Shown in pieces: positions 1 through 13,398 of a stretch of 41,091 nucleotides of DNA (the first letter of the stretch is position 1; each line of letters opens with the position of its first letter). A model generated the notes under the pieces. The model was given only the letters and a program-made list of their open reading frames with translations, ran no database searches and was not told the DNA's origin. This stretch comes from Coprinopsis marcescibilis (Eukaryota > Basidiomycota > Agaricomycetes > Agaricales > Psathyrellaceae). The stretch is from assembly GCA_004369085.1 (NCBI GenBank), contig ML210385.1:1-41091 (forward strand), written 5' to 3'. The translations under genes were made by a program, and so were the position numbers.

Positions 1-263
1 GTATCAGTCCAGTGGAGTTAAGGTGGGACGATTGATAAGATTAGATGGTGCATCCCGGTGACACCCTTCGCTCCATCCCAGTCAATACCCGCCTCTTCTA
101 GCATCGCCAACAGGAAGCTAAGGTATTCCCACAGACCCAGAATACAGTGTATAAGCAATACAAGTACAAAAATGACTGGTAAGTACAATATTGGTACAAA
201 ATGAATGAGATGCGCGAAGGATACATCGGTTACCCAAGTCCATAGCCGTAGTACCCCCAGCAC

Positions 264-2409
264 CTATGCTCGATCGTGCCCATTAGCCAAATCCGAGAAA
301 GACCCGTTTCTGCTTCTCAATTCCGATTCCAGCGGAACGCGTCGACGTCTGCTGACCGTCCAAATAAGTCTACAAATTAAGCCGAAGAGGTGGAGATTCG
401 TTCGGTCAGTGAGAATTGGACAGCAAGGATGATTAGACTCACATTGGGCTAGACAAGGCCATGACAGCTCCACAGGTATTCGCGAACACGGCTCCAAAAG
501 CCTGAGCGAGGATTGTTAAGATCATGACTGCCAGGGCTGCGACGAAGGTCTGCAAAGCACTAAAGGGTAAAGTCAGTCAACGTAATCGAAGTAGGTTACA
601 CGAGCCACGCACTCGCTGGCAGCTATCAGCTCGACGCTCTGCTTGGGAGGTGCAACTTCAACGAAATACAGCAGGCAAGGGACGACGACACTGTACGTCT
701 GTAGAGAGAAACATACATCGTCAGAAACAGTTCAAACATAGACCAAAAATTCGGAATACATACCCCTACTCCACCCAAGAAGAAGCAGAAGAGCAGCAGA
801 GGCACATTCACTTCGCTAATGTTGTCAACCGGCAAATGATCTCCACCCCCAATTGCGGACTTCAAGAGGGCGCCCACCCAGACCAAAGCAAGCGGGATAA
901 GGACGAGGCCACCAGGAACAGCAGTGAGAAGGAAGTTATTCTCTCGCAACTGACTCCAAGGGACGGAGCGCGGTCTTGAAAATAGCTTGTCGGATACGAT
1001 TCCCGATACGATGGCGCCGGCTGCCATCAGTTTAGCATTAGACGACGAGGCGAACCAGATACAAAACACACCTGCGAGACCAATTGCGCCAACTGGAAGG
1101 AAGCGGCGGAATACAATGTCTTCTGTTGGTCCTTGTTCGAATGGCTACGTTTGTACATTGAGGTCAAATCTTAGTGGGGTTGATTAAAAAAACCTACCCA
1201 ACGATATAGCGAGAGCTCCATCCAAAGAACTAGATCAACATTAGTCAAGTCGGTATTGGGAAGAAATGCGCTCACTCACGCCCTATCGCAGCAAATATAG
1301 GCAATCCGCTTCCAAATGACTAATGCAGGCAAAACACATTAGACAAAATGGGATACATCACGCTTGCGTACCCACCAAACACAATATATTCGAGTCTTGA
1401 AGTAGCGAGAACGCGGAAAAGGGGTTGAGGAGGCGTTTAAGCCGGTGCGACTCATGATTATCAAGTGCGTCAGAACCGGTGTCATCGATATATCCGCTGC
1501 GTATAGCAGACCAACACGACGCTGAGGCGATGGCGAGTAAACCTTGGGTCACTCTCCAGGCCTGGTACCTTGAGATATACGCTAGAGGTGCGAGTTTCAT
1601 GATAAGGACTGCGTGTATCCGTGAGCAGGGATATCTCATCAGAGTGCGTTGGGATACCTACGATCGAAAAATGGCGCGACTATAGCACCCAGCATAGAGA
1701 GCTAAGGCTTGGTAAATTCCAACAGTTAAAGACTAGAATTGACAAGCGGTACTCGCCGAGATGAACAACCCAACTGCCCTTCCTCGCGTTTTGGAATCAA
1801 ACATATCACCGAGTGTTGAGATGCCAAGTGACCATATCGGGGATGTGCCGAGCGTTTGGATGAATCGGAAGACCAGTAGCCATGCCATGCCAGGTGCGAT
1901 CGCAATGCCAACGGCTCCTACGGCCATGCATCCGGTGGAGTACACCAGGACCGTGCGCTTCCCATCTGTCGGAACATTAGACTGTACATTTGGACGAGCG
2001 TGAATGGACGCACATGCAGAGGCATAGACTGATGATACAAGGACGACGAAAGTTGATGTGAGGAGCGGAGAGAGCGTTACAAAAGCTCTAAGGAAGGAGT
2101 GTCAACTTGATTCAGCTGTAATAATGAAACAAGGCCGACCCTTGGAGCGTTGAAGGTGTGTCGAATACTAAAAGAATGTCGGGCCAGTCGACGGAGAATG
2201 TCCAGAATGTCCACACTGTTGAAATGTCCGAACATTTTAATATAGCTCAAAGCTAAGAGAACTAACTGACTGGATATGAAACCGGTTAAGGCTATCGTGA
2301 TGAGTGTTTGCTGACGGTGATCATTCATATCGACCTGGTCATCGTCTTCTGGTTGAAGATGTCTAGATGCAAGCAGAGGTGTGTTTTCTGTCGAAGACAT
2401 AGCAGGCAA
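264..2409 (-). CDS. MFS transporter, DHA1-type drug/H+ antiporter-like (about ten exons)
   Basis: This is a predicted plasma-membrane major facilitator transporter, with substrate unknown. Seen: the first exon begins at 2409 with a polar N-terminus containing a TPLL motif, then a first helix. An exon from 1965 downward encodes helices 3-5 with a typical GD-x(5)-TRGRA-like loop. Further exons around 1069-700, 698-613, 559-443 and 369-264 encode the C-terminal half and a basic cytoplasmic tail ending in TAG at 264. A 48-nt intron (1966-2013, donor GTGCGT) restores motif A as AYGKRTVLVYST. The acceptor at 560 gives a continuous ALQTFVAAL helix. I found no disabling change, but the helix 1-2 exons and the junctions between 1070 and 1760 are only approximate. 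The family assignment rests on motif A and the 'IQTLGTSPIWSLG' helix. It is related to the MFS gene at 37694-39783 but clearly diverged. Confidence 0.8.
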
Positions 2410-2701
2410 GTTATGAAGAAGTCGGATGGGTGCGTTAGTGCGATGGTCAGCGCAGGTTTACTGCGTCATGGTGAATGGATAAGAAGCGACCCCACGAACT
2501 CTCGTCATCACCAACACGCGGCGGCCATCAACACCCTTTCTCACGGCCGCGATGGCTTCAGAGCATTCCCGAGAGCACACAAGCACGGCTACAAGGCGAT
2601 CGATAGACACTTTCGTCTATCTCAAAACTCAACCTTGGTATTGTTTCTCTTTTCGCAGAACTGCCGCCTCGGTGAACAATCTTGGCGGAACAACTCGTAA
2701 T

Positions 2702-2774
2702 GCCCTCGTTGTCTAATGGTTATGACGTCAGACTTCTAATCTGGAGGTTGCGAGTTCGAGTCTCGCCGGGGGTT
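2702..2774 (+). tRNA. tRNA-Arg (anticodon UCU), intronless
   Basis: A complete cloverleaf can be drawn. The acceptor GCCCTCG pairs with CGGGGGT, with two G-U wobbles. The D stem is GTC/GAC. The anticodon stem TCAGA/TCTGG encloses loop CTTCTAA, giving anticodon TCT. The T stem GCGAG/CTCGC encloses TTCGAGT. The discriminator is T at 2774. A run of four T at about 2783 can serve as Pol III terminator. There is no intron. Arg-UCU decodes AGA. Confidence 0.95.
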
Positions 2775-5700
2775 TAACAAGTCTTTTGCTTCTGTACATC
2801 AGAAGAGGTCCTTTTTATGCAGTGTACAGGTCCCCTACAGCCGCCAGAAATCTCAGAAGTTCTTGCCCTGTGTCGACAATTGGGAAAGTGAGGAAGGTCA
2901 CAAAGATGTCTAGTCGGTTCAAACTTCAAAATCATACCAATCCAGTCTCCAAGTTCCGCCGTCAACAAGTAAAAGCGTGGGGCAGCGTCACTGGCAAAGC
3001 CGCGTCATGGTCACGGGTGAGCATTCAGAAGCCCCAGCGCCGCCCCCGCTGAGCTCGAACTGTCCAAGTTGGGTGTGCTTCATCCATCCCGGACATTGTA
3101 TGTCACCTCAATCAGAAAAACCAGAGTAACTTCGGAAGGAATTGTCTGCACATTAAGTAACTAGCAACTCTTCATTGTCCCACCAAAGGAGACTTTAAGG
3201 TTCTGGCCTATCCTCTATACGTTCGGGGAACATAATACTTGAGCAGGCGATTGACCAATAGGCTCCATGGAGTACGGGGCTAACGATTCACGCCAAAGTG
3301 TTACAGAGAAGAAACACACCTGCGCACATTTCCAAGTTCATGCAGAACGGTGGCGTCGGTGGATTATCGAAGACTCCGCACGGTCTGGCCTCTAAGACTC
3401 TAGGAGGTACATACCACACAACATGCATGATGCGGGTTCTAAAATATCTTACCACGGTGCTCGCGTCTGTACCTCAAGTGCAACTAGGTCAATGGCTGCT
3501 GAAGCTGAGCCTGATAGATGGACACGTCGGATAAATTCTCAATCTGCACATTTACATCGGCTATAGAGCCTGAGTATGTACGTGAGTCCTCCATTTTCAA
3601 CTGCTTGAGGTTGTATCTCGACAGTTGTAAGATGGGACAGATGGCAGAAGGTGTGGTGACCCAGGTAAGCCAATAATTAGAAAAAGTGACAGTGATGAGC
3701 ACCGCGTGATGATTAAAAGAATGAGGATCTTCGGACTTGTGAACAGATGTTGGAATGGTGAGTTGGGAATTCGGAACATTACTTGAGATTCACTTTTGGA
3801 GTGATTACCTTTTCATGGGCTAGATCCAGATGCACAGCCCTATCCCGGGTTAGGATTGACAAAGGGAGGGAGGGATCGATGGTAAGAAAGTCAATCGACT
3901 TGTTCAGATGCACTCTGCTGATACGAACGAGTTTACCTCACTCCTCTGACCTTCAAACGCACACCGCAGCCTTACTCGATTGTATAGGACACATGTCGCT
4001 TCAATCTTCGCGATGCACACTTCACGTCAGAGCCCTGATAGGGGAACGGAAACACCAACTTCCTTACAGTTCCCCCACTCCGCTCTGCGCCAAAGACGGA
4101 TCGAGGTTGGAACCAGTTACGAGATACTGGCTCATCCAGTCACGTTTGCCTCTTCCACAACCACGTTCATCGCTCACCTCTTACCGCATCGTCCACGAGC
4201 TTTGCAATTTCATTTCATTCGAAGTCAGCTAAAGAAGCTTAAACCAGCACATACCGCAAGTACAGTCATATGAGCACTGAACACCGGGACAGGTGGGTCG
4301 CAGTAAAGCTGATAAGGCGTACTAAACGCCGTCTGTCTGGTCGAATGACTGGCGTGGCCTGCGGGATAAAACCCTCCCTGACCGCTGAATTAATGCGTCC
4401 CTTGAGACCCTCCCTGGCCTAACCCTACCCATGTAGGCATTAACTCCCTGTCTCCTATCATACTTCAAGTCACGACGTGATTAATGAGCCTAAGATGGCC
4501 GTTGTCGGTGATATCGACGTGAGCTGTCTCAGGTCTGTATCCGGCGGAGTGAATTGCGTGCACGGAAGATGATAACTGTGTACAGGGTCCACCTCGATCA
4601 AAACATCAAAGAAGACGAACGACGATGCCTCGAGGATCCAATGTTCTTCCTCGAGAGTCAACGCTTCACAATCACGTCTCTATCTCTGTTCCACTGCGGA
4701 TTTGGAGAGGCGTAGAATTTGCGTCCCCTGCGTTACCATCGGATCTGACATTAATTCGTGGCCCGCGGGGACTCAATTCATTCCTCAGTCGTTGAGATTC
4801 AGGTTGAGAATTTATCAAGCGTTAGGGAAATGCCAACCTCGACGAGCATCATCATGACAGGAGGGAGTAGTAGTGAGAATTTGATGGTATGGTCAATATG
4901 CCTAAGAGAACGATTGGCAAGCACGGCAGCACTTTCGCATGATTCTGAACTCAGACCTCACAAGACCACAAAGCTTCCAAGCCAAGATAAAAAGACAAGG
5001 GGTCATGCGCAAATAGAACTGAGAAGGTACAGCGTGAAAGAATGGTTCACGACAAATGCGGAACGTCGCGGCTCTGAGAGCGCACTCCCCAAGATAGGAC
5101 GAAACCTCAATGGTGACCCCTCATCCAACTTGAATGGCTCCCCTCTCCTTTCACACAATCACATCACGACATACTCTGACAACCGAAGGGAAGGATACAG
5201 CATTGAATAGGTAATAGTGAATGATTCTGAATAGGAAGTAACGTCTGCGAATGCTGGGTGGGATTGGGGAGTGTTATCTCCACCGCTCGACAGCTCTGCT
5301 CCATAAGTCCGGCAACTCATGTCTAGAGCTCCAGAGCCACTGAGGGAACCTATCAGACTCTCCACTGAACGAAACACTCCAACTCGAAGCACAGACCCAG
5401 TAATTGAAAACGAGCGCTAAAGTGGATTAATGACTCATTCGCTCCAAGGGACTCCATCCCATCCATGCGTGCACAGTGACTGAGGACGCCAGAGAAAGTC
5501 ACCGACGCACAGCTGGGAAAAGCTGTTCTCGAAACAGCATCTTCCCGGATATCACATCCTGACAGGGGAGCAGGGTTCGGCGCCGACTTTCCTCATTCGG
5601 CACCCCCTTCGTGAAGGACGAGTCAGTCACCAATGTTCAGCCACCACCCGCGTATTCGGGCTCTACGTACATACATCTCAAAGGATATGTGGAAGTTGAA

Positions 5701-8700
5701 GAAGTTGAGAAAGTATGGAAGGGCCTTTAGCTTCCTCAGGTTTGCCGTCGGGTTCGTGCCGTCAATCTGTTACAGGTTACAGCGTAAAGTCTCCGTGCCG
5801 CTCAGGGACTGTGGGCATTTTTACAGGACGGAGATGATAAGGTAGGGAACTTAGGGACCTTGTTGCCCTGTTCACCCAACGCCACCGTTCGCCAAGGGGA
5901 ACATATCCAGGTCGTGACCCACGCGACTGGAACCCAACACTCAAGGCTAAGCAGAAGCGACGCAATGTTCAGCCACTTGCATTGCGATGGTAATCCGTCC
6001 AAGCAGCAACGAATATGTCGTCAGACGCAGGGACATTATTGATAGGGGAGATACATAGTATCACACCCGGCCCGTCTCCAGGACGTCTAGAGCTGTAAAT
6101 CACCTCAATCCGCAAATCAGAACACTTGGAAAGGTCACTGTGAAGGGCAGATAACGAGCAGCCAATGTTTTCACCTCCGATAAGACTAGGGAACTAGCCT
6201 GAGACATGATAAGCTTTTCGTGACGACCAAAGATCACTGTACGACGGAGAAACCCGTTCTATGAATACCTTCGCCAGCCACCACGTCAAGTCCGCGAAAC
6301 GAGGTAAAAGAAGTCCAAGGACACTAAATAGTATCCCTATCCTTGTTGACGGCATAACCACATAGGCAGACGCTACGCGGGATCCCTCGGACGTGGTCTA
6401 GAATAGACGCTTGAATATGACAAGCACCCTGACTGTGAGCGTTCGACACAACCTACTGTTAGAGTCCAGACGACGCCCATTGTTTGTGCATCTGCACAGA
6501 AAGAAGGAATCTCAAAGCCTTGATTGGCTCAACGGAGCTCAAAACTGGGGCGGTACCTTACGACGTAGTGTCCTGCTGACCAGTCGACGTCGTTTGTTTG
6601 TGTCCCTCCTACTTTAGCCTAACCTGCCATTTAGAGCCCAGGGACCTGGGTACTATACTACGTACCTTACCCCTTGCGAACGCTACAGTCTGAATGTCCA
6701 AGTTCCTACTCGTGCTTATTCGCTTCGCTTCCGGACCTCGAGGCTCCAGAATGGACTGGAACAGGCCAAAGACAGCTAGACACAATCTCGTGCACAGTTC
6801 CTCCCCGACCCTATTGAGCCTGTGAAGGCAACCCAAACGTATTTTCTCAGAACCCACTCTGATTCCTGAGCTTCGAATGTCTTTATATCATATTCGTCAC
6901 CGCCGTGACTCGCCATTGAATTGAGCGGCGCAAAGCTGGCGTTATGGCGCGACCGGCGTAATACGTATCCACCAAAACTCAACTGCATTCGAATTCCGTG
7001 TCACCACCCGTCAAAGAACCCACGCTTCTCTCTGATTCGAATCCAAACTCGTTCTCAAATACATACTCATCACATCTGTCGCTCAGGCCAAGTATACAAC
7101 ACAACGTAGTCCCTCTGCGTTGAATGAGCTGTGATGTAATGCGCTCCGCACCGCCCTACCTACTAATACCGCCACTTAGCCTATTACCAGGCTAAATGCT
7201 CAGCGTAAGAACTTAAATATACTACAGAAATAGAACCTCAACAAGGCTATGTCTCAGTCGTACTCGTATGTGAATGATCTCCCATTCTTCTCGGGATTTC
7301 CTCCCAGATCCACGAATAGCGCTCTGCGTGCAAGTACCAGCCGCTTCTCCCATGTATCATCCGCATCCGCTTCCAATCATAGCAGCCATGTTCAGAATCG
7401 TATTCACATACATATCGTATTCATATCCAGCTGAATCAGACGTCTGATCATCTTCATCATCATCCACTTTGGTGGCAGAATTAACGCCACCCCAAGTACT
7501 TCGCGATAAGAAGTCTCAAAACTTCTCTCCTCTCTCCAAGGGTATGCATGTATGTTCAAATTTTCACGGGAAGATATGGTGTGGTTCGGCGGGGAGCCGA
7601 GCTTCCAATTATTAAAATTAAGCCACGCAAGTATCAATTTCGGTAGAATACCACCGGAGATGGGAAAACCATGGACCATATTCGATTCAACGCCCAACCT
7701 CTGTGGTGCGGACGGGCGTATGAGCATTTCGCTGGAGCGTAACGGCAATGCAGCCTCCAGGGGCTGCGCTGGGTGGAGCCATCCAGCGGAGTATGCGGAG
7801 CACAGAAGCATATATCTATATGTACTTGTACAGTCTATACACCGGACACACCTCGAAAGTCAAAGTATCCGCACGTCATGCCCATTTATCCGAAACCAAC
7901 GCTCCACCATTCCATCCAACACAACACACACCCCAACACCACTACAAATCCTATTGTTCGCAACTCGGACAAGTAGCCAACCTACGGAAATACATCAAGA
8001 TGACTGCTAGAACAACACCGATCTAGTGGTCACGGAGAAGTCGTGAAATTGGGGGTGCAGCTAATAATAGAACGATCCCCAACATAAAACCTACTGTATC
8101 AGTATATCAATCTACGAATCTACAGACTACCAAGGTTACTTATGGTTATCACCTTTGGCGATGCGCGCATCCTCAAGGAATGTGATGATATACATGGGCG
8201 GTAATATCTAAGGGGAGGGTCGCCCGATACCCGACTGGCACACATCTATCTATCCATAGCACACGGCTCCCAAAGCGCTAAATCTGCATTGGTAAAGAAA
8301 TTAAACTGCTGTGAAACGATGACTTTGGTGGCGCATGACGGGACATGAATAATAGGCCACTGCCCCCGGGGTGGCGGGACTCGACAGGACAGAAGGTTAG
8401 AACATCATGCTATCATTCCGCCACCGACCTCTTTAGAAACCCATGATCAAGGTCCGAGTCCATCCCCTTGGGAGTCCAGCAAGACATACATAGTGAGACT
8501 GTGGATCAGTCCGGTGCTGGGCAGTCCTACAGTGACTTCGCATCGAGTCGAGATGATACGCTCAGTATGCATGTACTAAAAGCGCAGCGCCAGTCGGGGG
8601 ACCAAACCGCTTGCATTCCTGGTTATCGCCGAATATGTCGACGTCGGTGCCCCTAAGCAGGCGGAGACACGTCTACATGACTCGCGGCCAGTTCCATTCT

Positions 8701-9625
8701 GGGACGGAAGCAAATTTTCATGACAGACAGTCGACAGAAGCAGATGCAATGGATCATCTACGGAAATTGGTGGGATGATGCTGAAACCGGCGCTTGTTGG
8801 CTCGATCGAGCCTCGTCAAGGGCGAGAAGGAGTTGAGAAGGAGGGACAGACGTTCATGATAGATGGCGTAGGCAAGGAAATAAACTGTATCTATCCAAAA
8901 AATGACCCTTGATTCAGAATCAATACATACATAAGGAATGAAATCAGGTGTACGTGTGTAGTTAGGTTGTACTATGTGATGATGGCGGTTACTGACGAGC
9001 ACCGTGGTCATCGTACCGCCACCAGCGAGGCTGGTTGAGATGAATCCCGACGGGCCTGGAAGAGCTGTACTTGGAAGACCTTTTCGGATAGACTTTATTC
9101 CGGCACGACTGGAATGGAATGGACGGTCGGTGCGAAAACGGCGTAAATCGGTTTGGCGTGCAAGGTCCGGGCACCAGACGAATTGTAACAATTTACGAGA
9201 GGGAGGGTTACAAGCAGTCCCTTTTCCCCACAAGGGCTCGTTGCAACATTCAAGTGATAATTGTAGATACGCTGAAGAACGGTGTTGAAGGATATTATGC
9301 AACCGCCGCCCTTCGCTCCCACAGCGGCGGGAGTGAATACAAGAGTCAGAATGACGTTCTGTGTTGTCGCCAATTGTTGTTTTGTTGCGGGATTCCTGAA
9401 CGAGCAGGGTGCTTGTGGAGGGAACAACAAGGTTCCTGTCAATGCACCACGTGTTGGTCACGTCAAGTTTGCGGTGGATTTATGGAGAGTCCCTGAAGAG
9501 GAAGGTGGCCAGACCCTTGATCGGGCTCAGTCTTGAAATGGAAATTGATGGAATTTATCGAATATTCGGGTGGAAATTGGCAGGTGATTGGATCTGAGAT
9601 CTGAGCGAGTTCTTGTGGTTGGAGG
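2775..9625. other. gene-poor stretch, no supported gene
   Basis: About 6.8 kb between tRNA-Arg and the promoter of the 9765 gene. Open frames here are short, lack domain-like sequence, have no convincing splice-joined continuation and overlap on both strands. The least unlikely candidates are a Ser-rich 61-codon frame at 7249-7434 (+) and a 115-235 codon pair of overlapping frames at 8754-9461 (-). I recognise neither and would not call them genes. I found no tRNA, rRNA or transposase fragment. Confidence 0.5.
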
Positions 9626-9628
9626 TGC

Positions 9629-9640
9629 CTTATAAGGTGT
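9629..9640 (+). promoter_or_regulatory. TATA box of the 9765 gene
   Basis: CTTATAAGG lies about 130 bp before the ATG at 9765. It is followed by a pyrimidine-rich tract (about 9695-9755) typical of fungal transcription start regions and 5' leaders. The context at the start codon is ATCGCAATGGCC, a good fungal Kozak-like site. Confidence 0.65.
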
Positions 9641-9764
9641 CGGGCGATGGGCGAGGGGTGCATCTCCCTCTCGTCCACGAAAATCGTCGCTCACCTCGCC
9701 AGTCCTCTGTCTCTTTCTTCATCAACTCATCTTTTTATTCTTTATTCTAATTTCTCTAATCGCA

Positions 9765-10757
9765 ATGGCCGCTGTCACCGCATCCCCGGCTCACCACTAC
9801 ATTCGAACCATCCACACCTCGTTCACCGCCGCCCACTCGAACCCGTGGGCCCGGACCACCGCCCATGCCTCGCCGCTCCTCACATCCAACCATGCAAACA
9901 TGCCTCTCTACACCAGCCAACCCCACGCCGCCGCCGGACAGCACGTGCACAGCAACCCCAATGCTCCCCTGAAACCGCTTCCAACCAACGTCGGCGGCGG
10001 TGGACGGCGTCGGGCGTACGCATTCCGAGCGCCAGCCGTCGCTGCACCTGTCCCCCGCAGTAAGAGTGCCTACAAGTTCGATCCGTTTGCGGACGAGCCA
10101 ACCACTCCGGTCCCTACGCTGTCCACCCTGGCTTCCCTCAGCGTTCCCCCAGCGCCTAGACTGTCCCATGCCTCTCTTCCTGCCCCCAGGCGAGCACATT
10201 CGCCATCAGGTCTCTACAACCACCAGCTTCACCAGCAACAGCAGGTCCAACACAGGAGGAACATGGGCTACCAGGGCAGGCGCCATCCGGGCTCGTTTGA
10301 CATGACTGGCTCAACGGAGATCTGGCGTGGATTTTCGTCGCCAATCACCAAGACGAGGAATCTGGCCTACGAGATTGAAGAGTATGACGACTCGCCCTCG
10401 TTCTCGGGTGGTTTGCTCAACACACCGCTTTCCAAATCCGGTCCCCCCGCCGCTGCCGCTCCCGTTGCCCGGCGAAGCAGCTCTCCCTCGACGCTCAATC
10501 CGGCCTCTCCTGTTTTCACGCCGAGCCGACCTTTGGCCCGCACTCCTTCGCCACCGACGCCCGCGCCCGCTCCGACATTCGCTGCTACCCGCTCTTCCAT
10601 GCTCAATGATAAGAACGCAAAGGCGCGTTTGGTCGCCGGAATCCTTCTCAACAGAGTCCACTTGTCCAAGCCTAACCGCCGCCGTCCCGTCGTCGGCGAT
10701 GCCAAGCGTCCTTACGTCCCCAGCGGCTTGCGAAGCGTTGTCACCTGCGAGGCTTAA
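9765..10757 (+). CDS. low-complexity Ala/Pro/Ser-rich protein, uncharacterised (330 aa, single exon)
   Basis: A single uninterrupted frame of 330 codons, with strong codon and GC3 bias compared with its surroundings, a TATA box and a CT-rich leader. That makes it one of the surest genes in the window. The protein is largely disordered: Ala/Pro/Ser/His-rich with a Gln run near residue 160. It has no signal peptide or membrane segment. More ordered patches are AYKFDPFADEP (about residue 101), a segment with EIWRGFSSPI and an acidic EIEEYDDSPSF (about residues 185-215), and a basic C-terminal block (AKARLVAGILLNRV followed by KPNRRRP and YVPSGL). From memory, similar C-terminal blocks occur in uncharacterised agaricomycete proteins; this is not verified. 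The function is unknown. The A/T-rich 3' region to about 11200 is likely its 3' UTR. Confidence 0.85.
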   Translation: MAAVTASPAHHYIRTIHTSFTAAHSNPWARTTAHASPLLTSNHANMPLYTSQPHAAAGQHVHSNPNAPLKPLPTNVGGGGRRRAYAFRAPAVAAPVPRSKSAYKFDPFADEPTTPVPTLSTLASLSVPPAPRLSHASLPAPRRAHSPSGLYNHQLHQQQQVQHRRNMGYQGRRHPGSFDMTGSTEIWRGFSSPITKTRNLAYEIEEYDDSPSFSGGLLNTPLSKSGPPAAAAPVARRSSSPSTLNPASPVFTPSRPLARTPSPPTPAPAPTFAATRSSMLNDKNAKARLVAGILLNRVHLSKPNRRRPVVGDAKRPYVPSGLRSVVTCEA

Positions 10758-12131
10758 TTCCTTCCTTGCTTTACTTCATTAATCGCGACGACCCACTTAC
10801 GAAAATCGACGATCTCACCTTCATCGAGAAATCAACTCAACTAGTCCAAAATGCTCCCACAGCGCTGTATCAACACTCTCATTCGCCACTCACGGAAGCC
10901 CTAATCTACGTGTACAATCATCTTTTTATCGCTTTCCATTTACTTATTTCCCCTCTCTGTCTTTCATCCTCTCGGTTTTATGACACTCGTCGGGCACTTT
11001 CTCGTTCTTGTAAAAGCTGTGTATGTAACACCAACTTTCACCCATCACCACTATCTTCATTCATTTGTCTCGTCTCATCGCATCCATACTCTTTCATTTT
11101 TTCTTCCTTTTTTATTGCATCTACATTCAATCATACATACAACCGCATTATCTCTCTCTCTCGGTCGCAAATTACTCAATATTATGATTAGTTGCTAGTT
11201 ACCTAGTAGTTATGTATACTCGAATACCCTGTACTCTAAATCAACCATAGATCTTTTCAAACAGCACCACCCGTTTCGTCTCAGATCCCAACGCGTCATT
11301 CGACACCGAAAGCAAAAGTCGCCTAGTCCACGCGCTCCTTCCTCCTGTCCAAGTTCCCAAAATTGGACTCAGCAGCCGAAATGGAAGGGCCGGCTCAAGC
11401 TCCTCATGCACTGCGAGAACGCACGGTCCACATGCTCGCCCGCGCAGTCTATCACCAACGTATGTGCACTTGCTACCAATTTTGATTCACAGTTGCGACG
11501 GTGATCACGAAAGGGGTACCACATAGTACCCGGTGCGCAACGCAAGGTGGCATGATCTCAATTGACTTATCTCAATGTCCAACTCGCTGTCAACGCACAG
11601 GCCGCTGCGATGACACTCTCAGTCTTGCAGTGCAGTGCAATAACCAGACTGTGCATCGCATACTCCAATCCTCCGAGACTCCGAGTCCATTTATTCCTCA
11701 ACGATCATCTCTCAGGAGTCCTGAGTCCTCCTCTCGTGACACCGGTGACCGTTGTCTCATCCTGCCACAGAAGCTCGATCAACAAATTCCATACGTCTAC
11801 ACGCAAAAACCCCAACTGATCCCTCCGGCCAGATAGATAGCCTACGAACCCGACCGAAACCCGATCTGCCACGAAAAAAACGACAGGCTGAAGAAGTTGC
11901 GAAGCCTCGGGTGTAGAAGGGCAATAAGTAGCGCTGATAAGTAAGGTAAGCAAGAAACTTGCAGCGAAGAGCGGACGGTCAAGGCGATGGGAATTCGAAG
12001 CATCCTTGCAGGCTTACACCCTTACAATGGAAGCTGTTGGGTAGTATGCGTGGAGGAGATGATTAGATGATGGATGGTTGATTCCTCGTTGCGTTGCAGT
12101 TGTAGTTAGGCCTCTACATACTATACTGCAT

Positions 12132-12162
12132 ATTACTACTACAACAACAACTACTACTACTA
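12132..12162. repeat. trinucleotide microsatellite (ACT/ACA)n
   Basis: An imperfect run of TAC/ACT and ACA triplets on the plus strand in non-coding DNA. Confidence 0.7.
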
Positions 12163-13354
12163 ATTGGCGTGCCGGCTGACTGGCCACTTGTGGTGTAGTC
12201 GATCTATGCATGATTGCTAGGGAAACTACCTTGTTCAATATCCCAGCATCCTGATCGAATCCTTCGACAAACTTCCTTCCTCCCCCGAGTTGTTCTTTAT
12301 ACCTACAAAAGGACAGTAACGTATCGTGAAACTCGATACGAAGCAAGCTGTACTCTGAGTGCCGAGTCTCACCAAGTACACACATAACTACTTATTCACG
12401 ATTCGCCCTATGCCTAGACCTCGCGTACTTGGTGTTCTTAAATCAATGATATCTGTCGACCCTCAAGATCCGAAGTGACGGGAATTGCGATTCGCCGCGC
12501 ATCGGACGGCGGAAGGGGGTGCAGAGAAGTCCTGACTCCTAGCTGAGGCTGAGCGCCGAGTCACAGTGAGCGGCGGTGCCATGGCAGGTCCAGCGCCAGA
12601 GCTGCTGCACGGTACAATTTCCAACTTACAACACCCCACGAGTACATACTCACATCCCCTGCGCAATGGACATCGCACACACCGAGAATCGTATGGCACA
12701 AACCCCTCCATAATCCATCTACATCGTACTGTGGGGGTGGCAGTATCCACCACACGGATATACGCCTGACATTTATGTACACCGTCAATGAAAGCACTGC
12801 ATGCGTACATAAATCAGCAAAGAGCGGGTCTGGCGGAACGTCAAAGGTTTCAAGCCACCGGCATCCATCCACTCGCGAAACCAACACTAACGTTACCCTT
12901 CCCATGACCCTAATACCTAAGTACATAAGTATGACGATGCCCGTCTCAAATGCGCCTGAAATGCCCAAACATGTCGAGCTGGTATCAGGATGTACATAAC
13001 GCTCTACAGTCCGACACCGCCAATCGGCGCCAAACGTATCAATAAAGAGCAAGCATCACAAATCGCATCATCCTCCGCAGCACCTGCACAAGTCAGTAGT
13101 GGCAAGTTGCTGAACAACTCGCGCATGTTCAGGCTCCGTGTACGGCAAGACCCCCTGGTAAGACGGAGGCGAGTAGATAATTTAGTAGACCGAGATTCGG
13201 GAACTGCCGATCGTGTTGGGAGCAAGAGGCAGCGCAAAGCGCAGCAGGCAGCCAGCTATACCAATCAGTGAGACCAGTGAGACCAGTGCAACTTTGAGAA
13301 TGAAACGAGGTGAGTTGGAATTCCATCCGCGACCCCAGATTACACCACTCCCCC

Positions 13355-13398
13355 TACTATACCAAACCAGTAGGTCGTTCCAACCACATGTTCGTTTT
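13355..13398 (+). repeat. left arm of a 44-bp inverted repeat
   Basis: The reverse complement of this arm recurs at 13771-13814 with about two mismatches (for example AACATGTGG against AACAAGTGG). The two arms enclose about 370 bp of non-coding DNA. This could be a small foldback or MITE-like element, though no target-site duplication was identified. Confidence 0.7.

Noticed and set aside
1..263. Extra C-terminal exon of the first MFS gene (hydrophobic minus-strand frame)
   Set aside because: The MFS gene already ends cleanly at the TAG at 264 after a basic tail. The hydrophobic frame lacks a splice connection.
4758..5210. 150-codon plus-strand open frame
   Set aside because: No recognisable features and biased only by lack of stops. 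Its start lacks promoter or context support.
8754..9461. Long minus-strand open frame of 235 codons
   Set aside because: It overlaps other open frames on both strands, shows no domain, signal peptide or codon bias, and its start is arbitrary.
10766..11191. Second coding frame downstream of the 330-aa gene
   Set aside because: Pyrimidine-rich sequence translating to Ser/Phe/His runs. It is better explained as 3' UTR.
12561..13052. 163-codon minus-strand open frame
   Set aside because: The sequence looks random with scattered Trp/Cys, no family resemblance and no splice partners. Likely chance.
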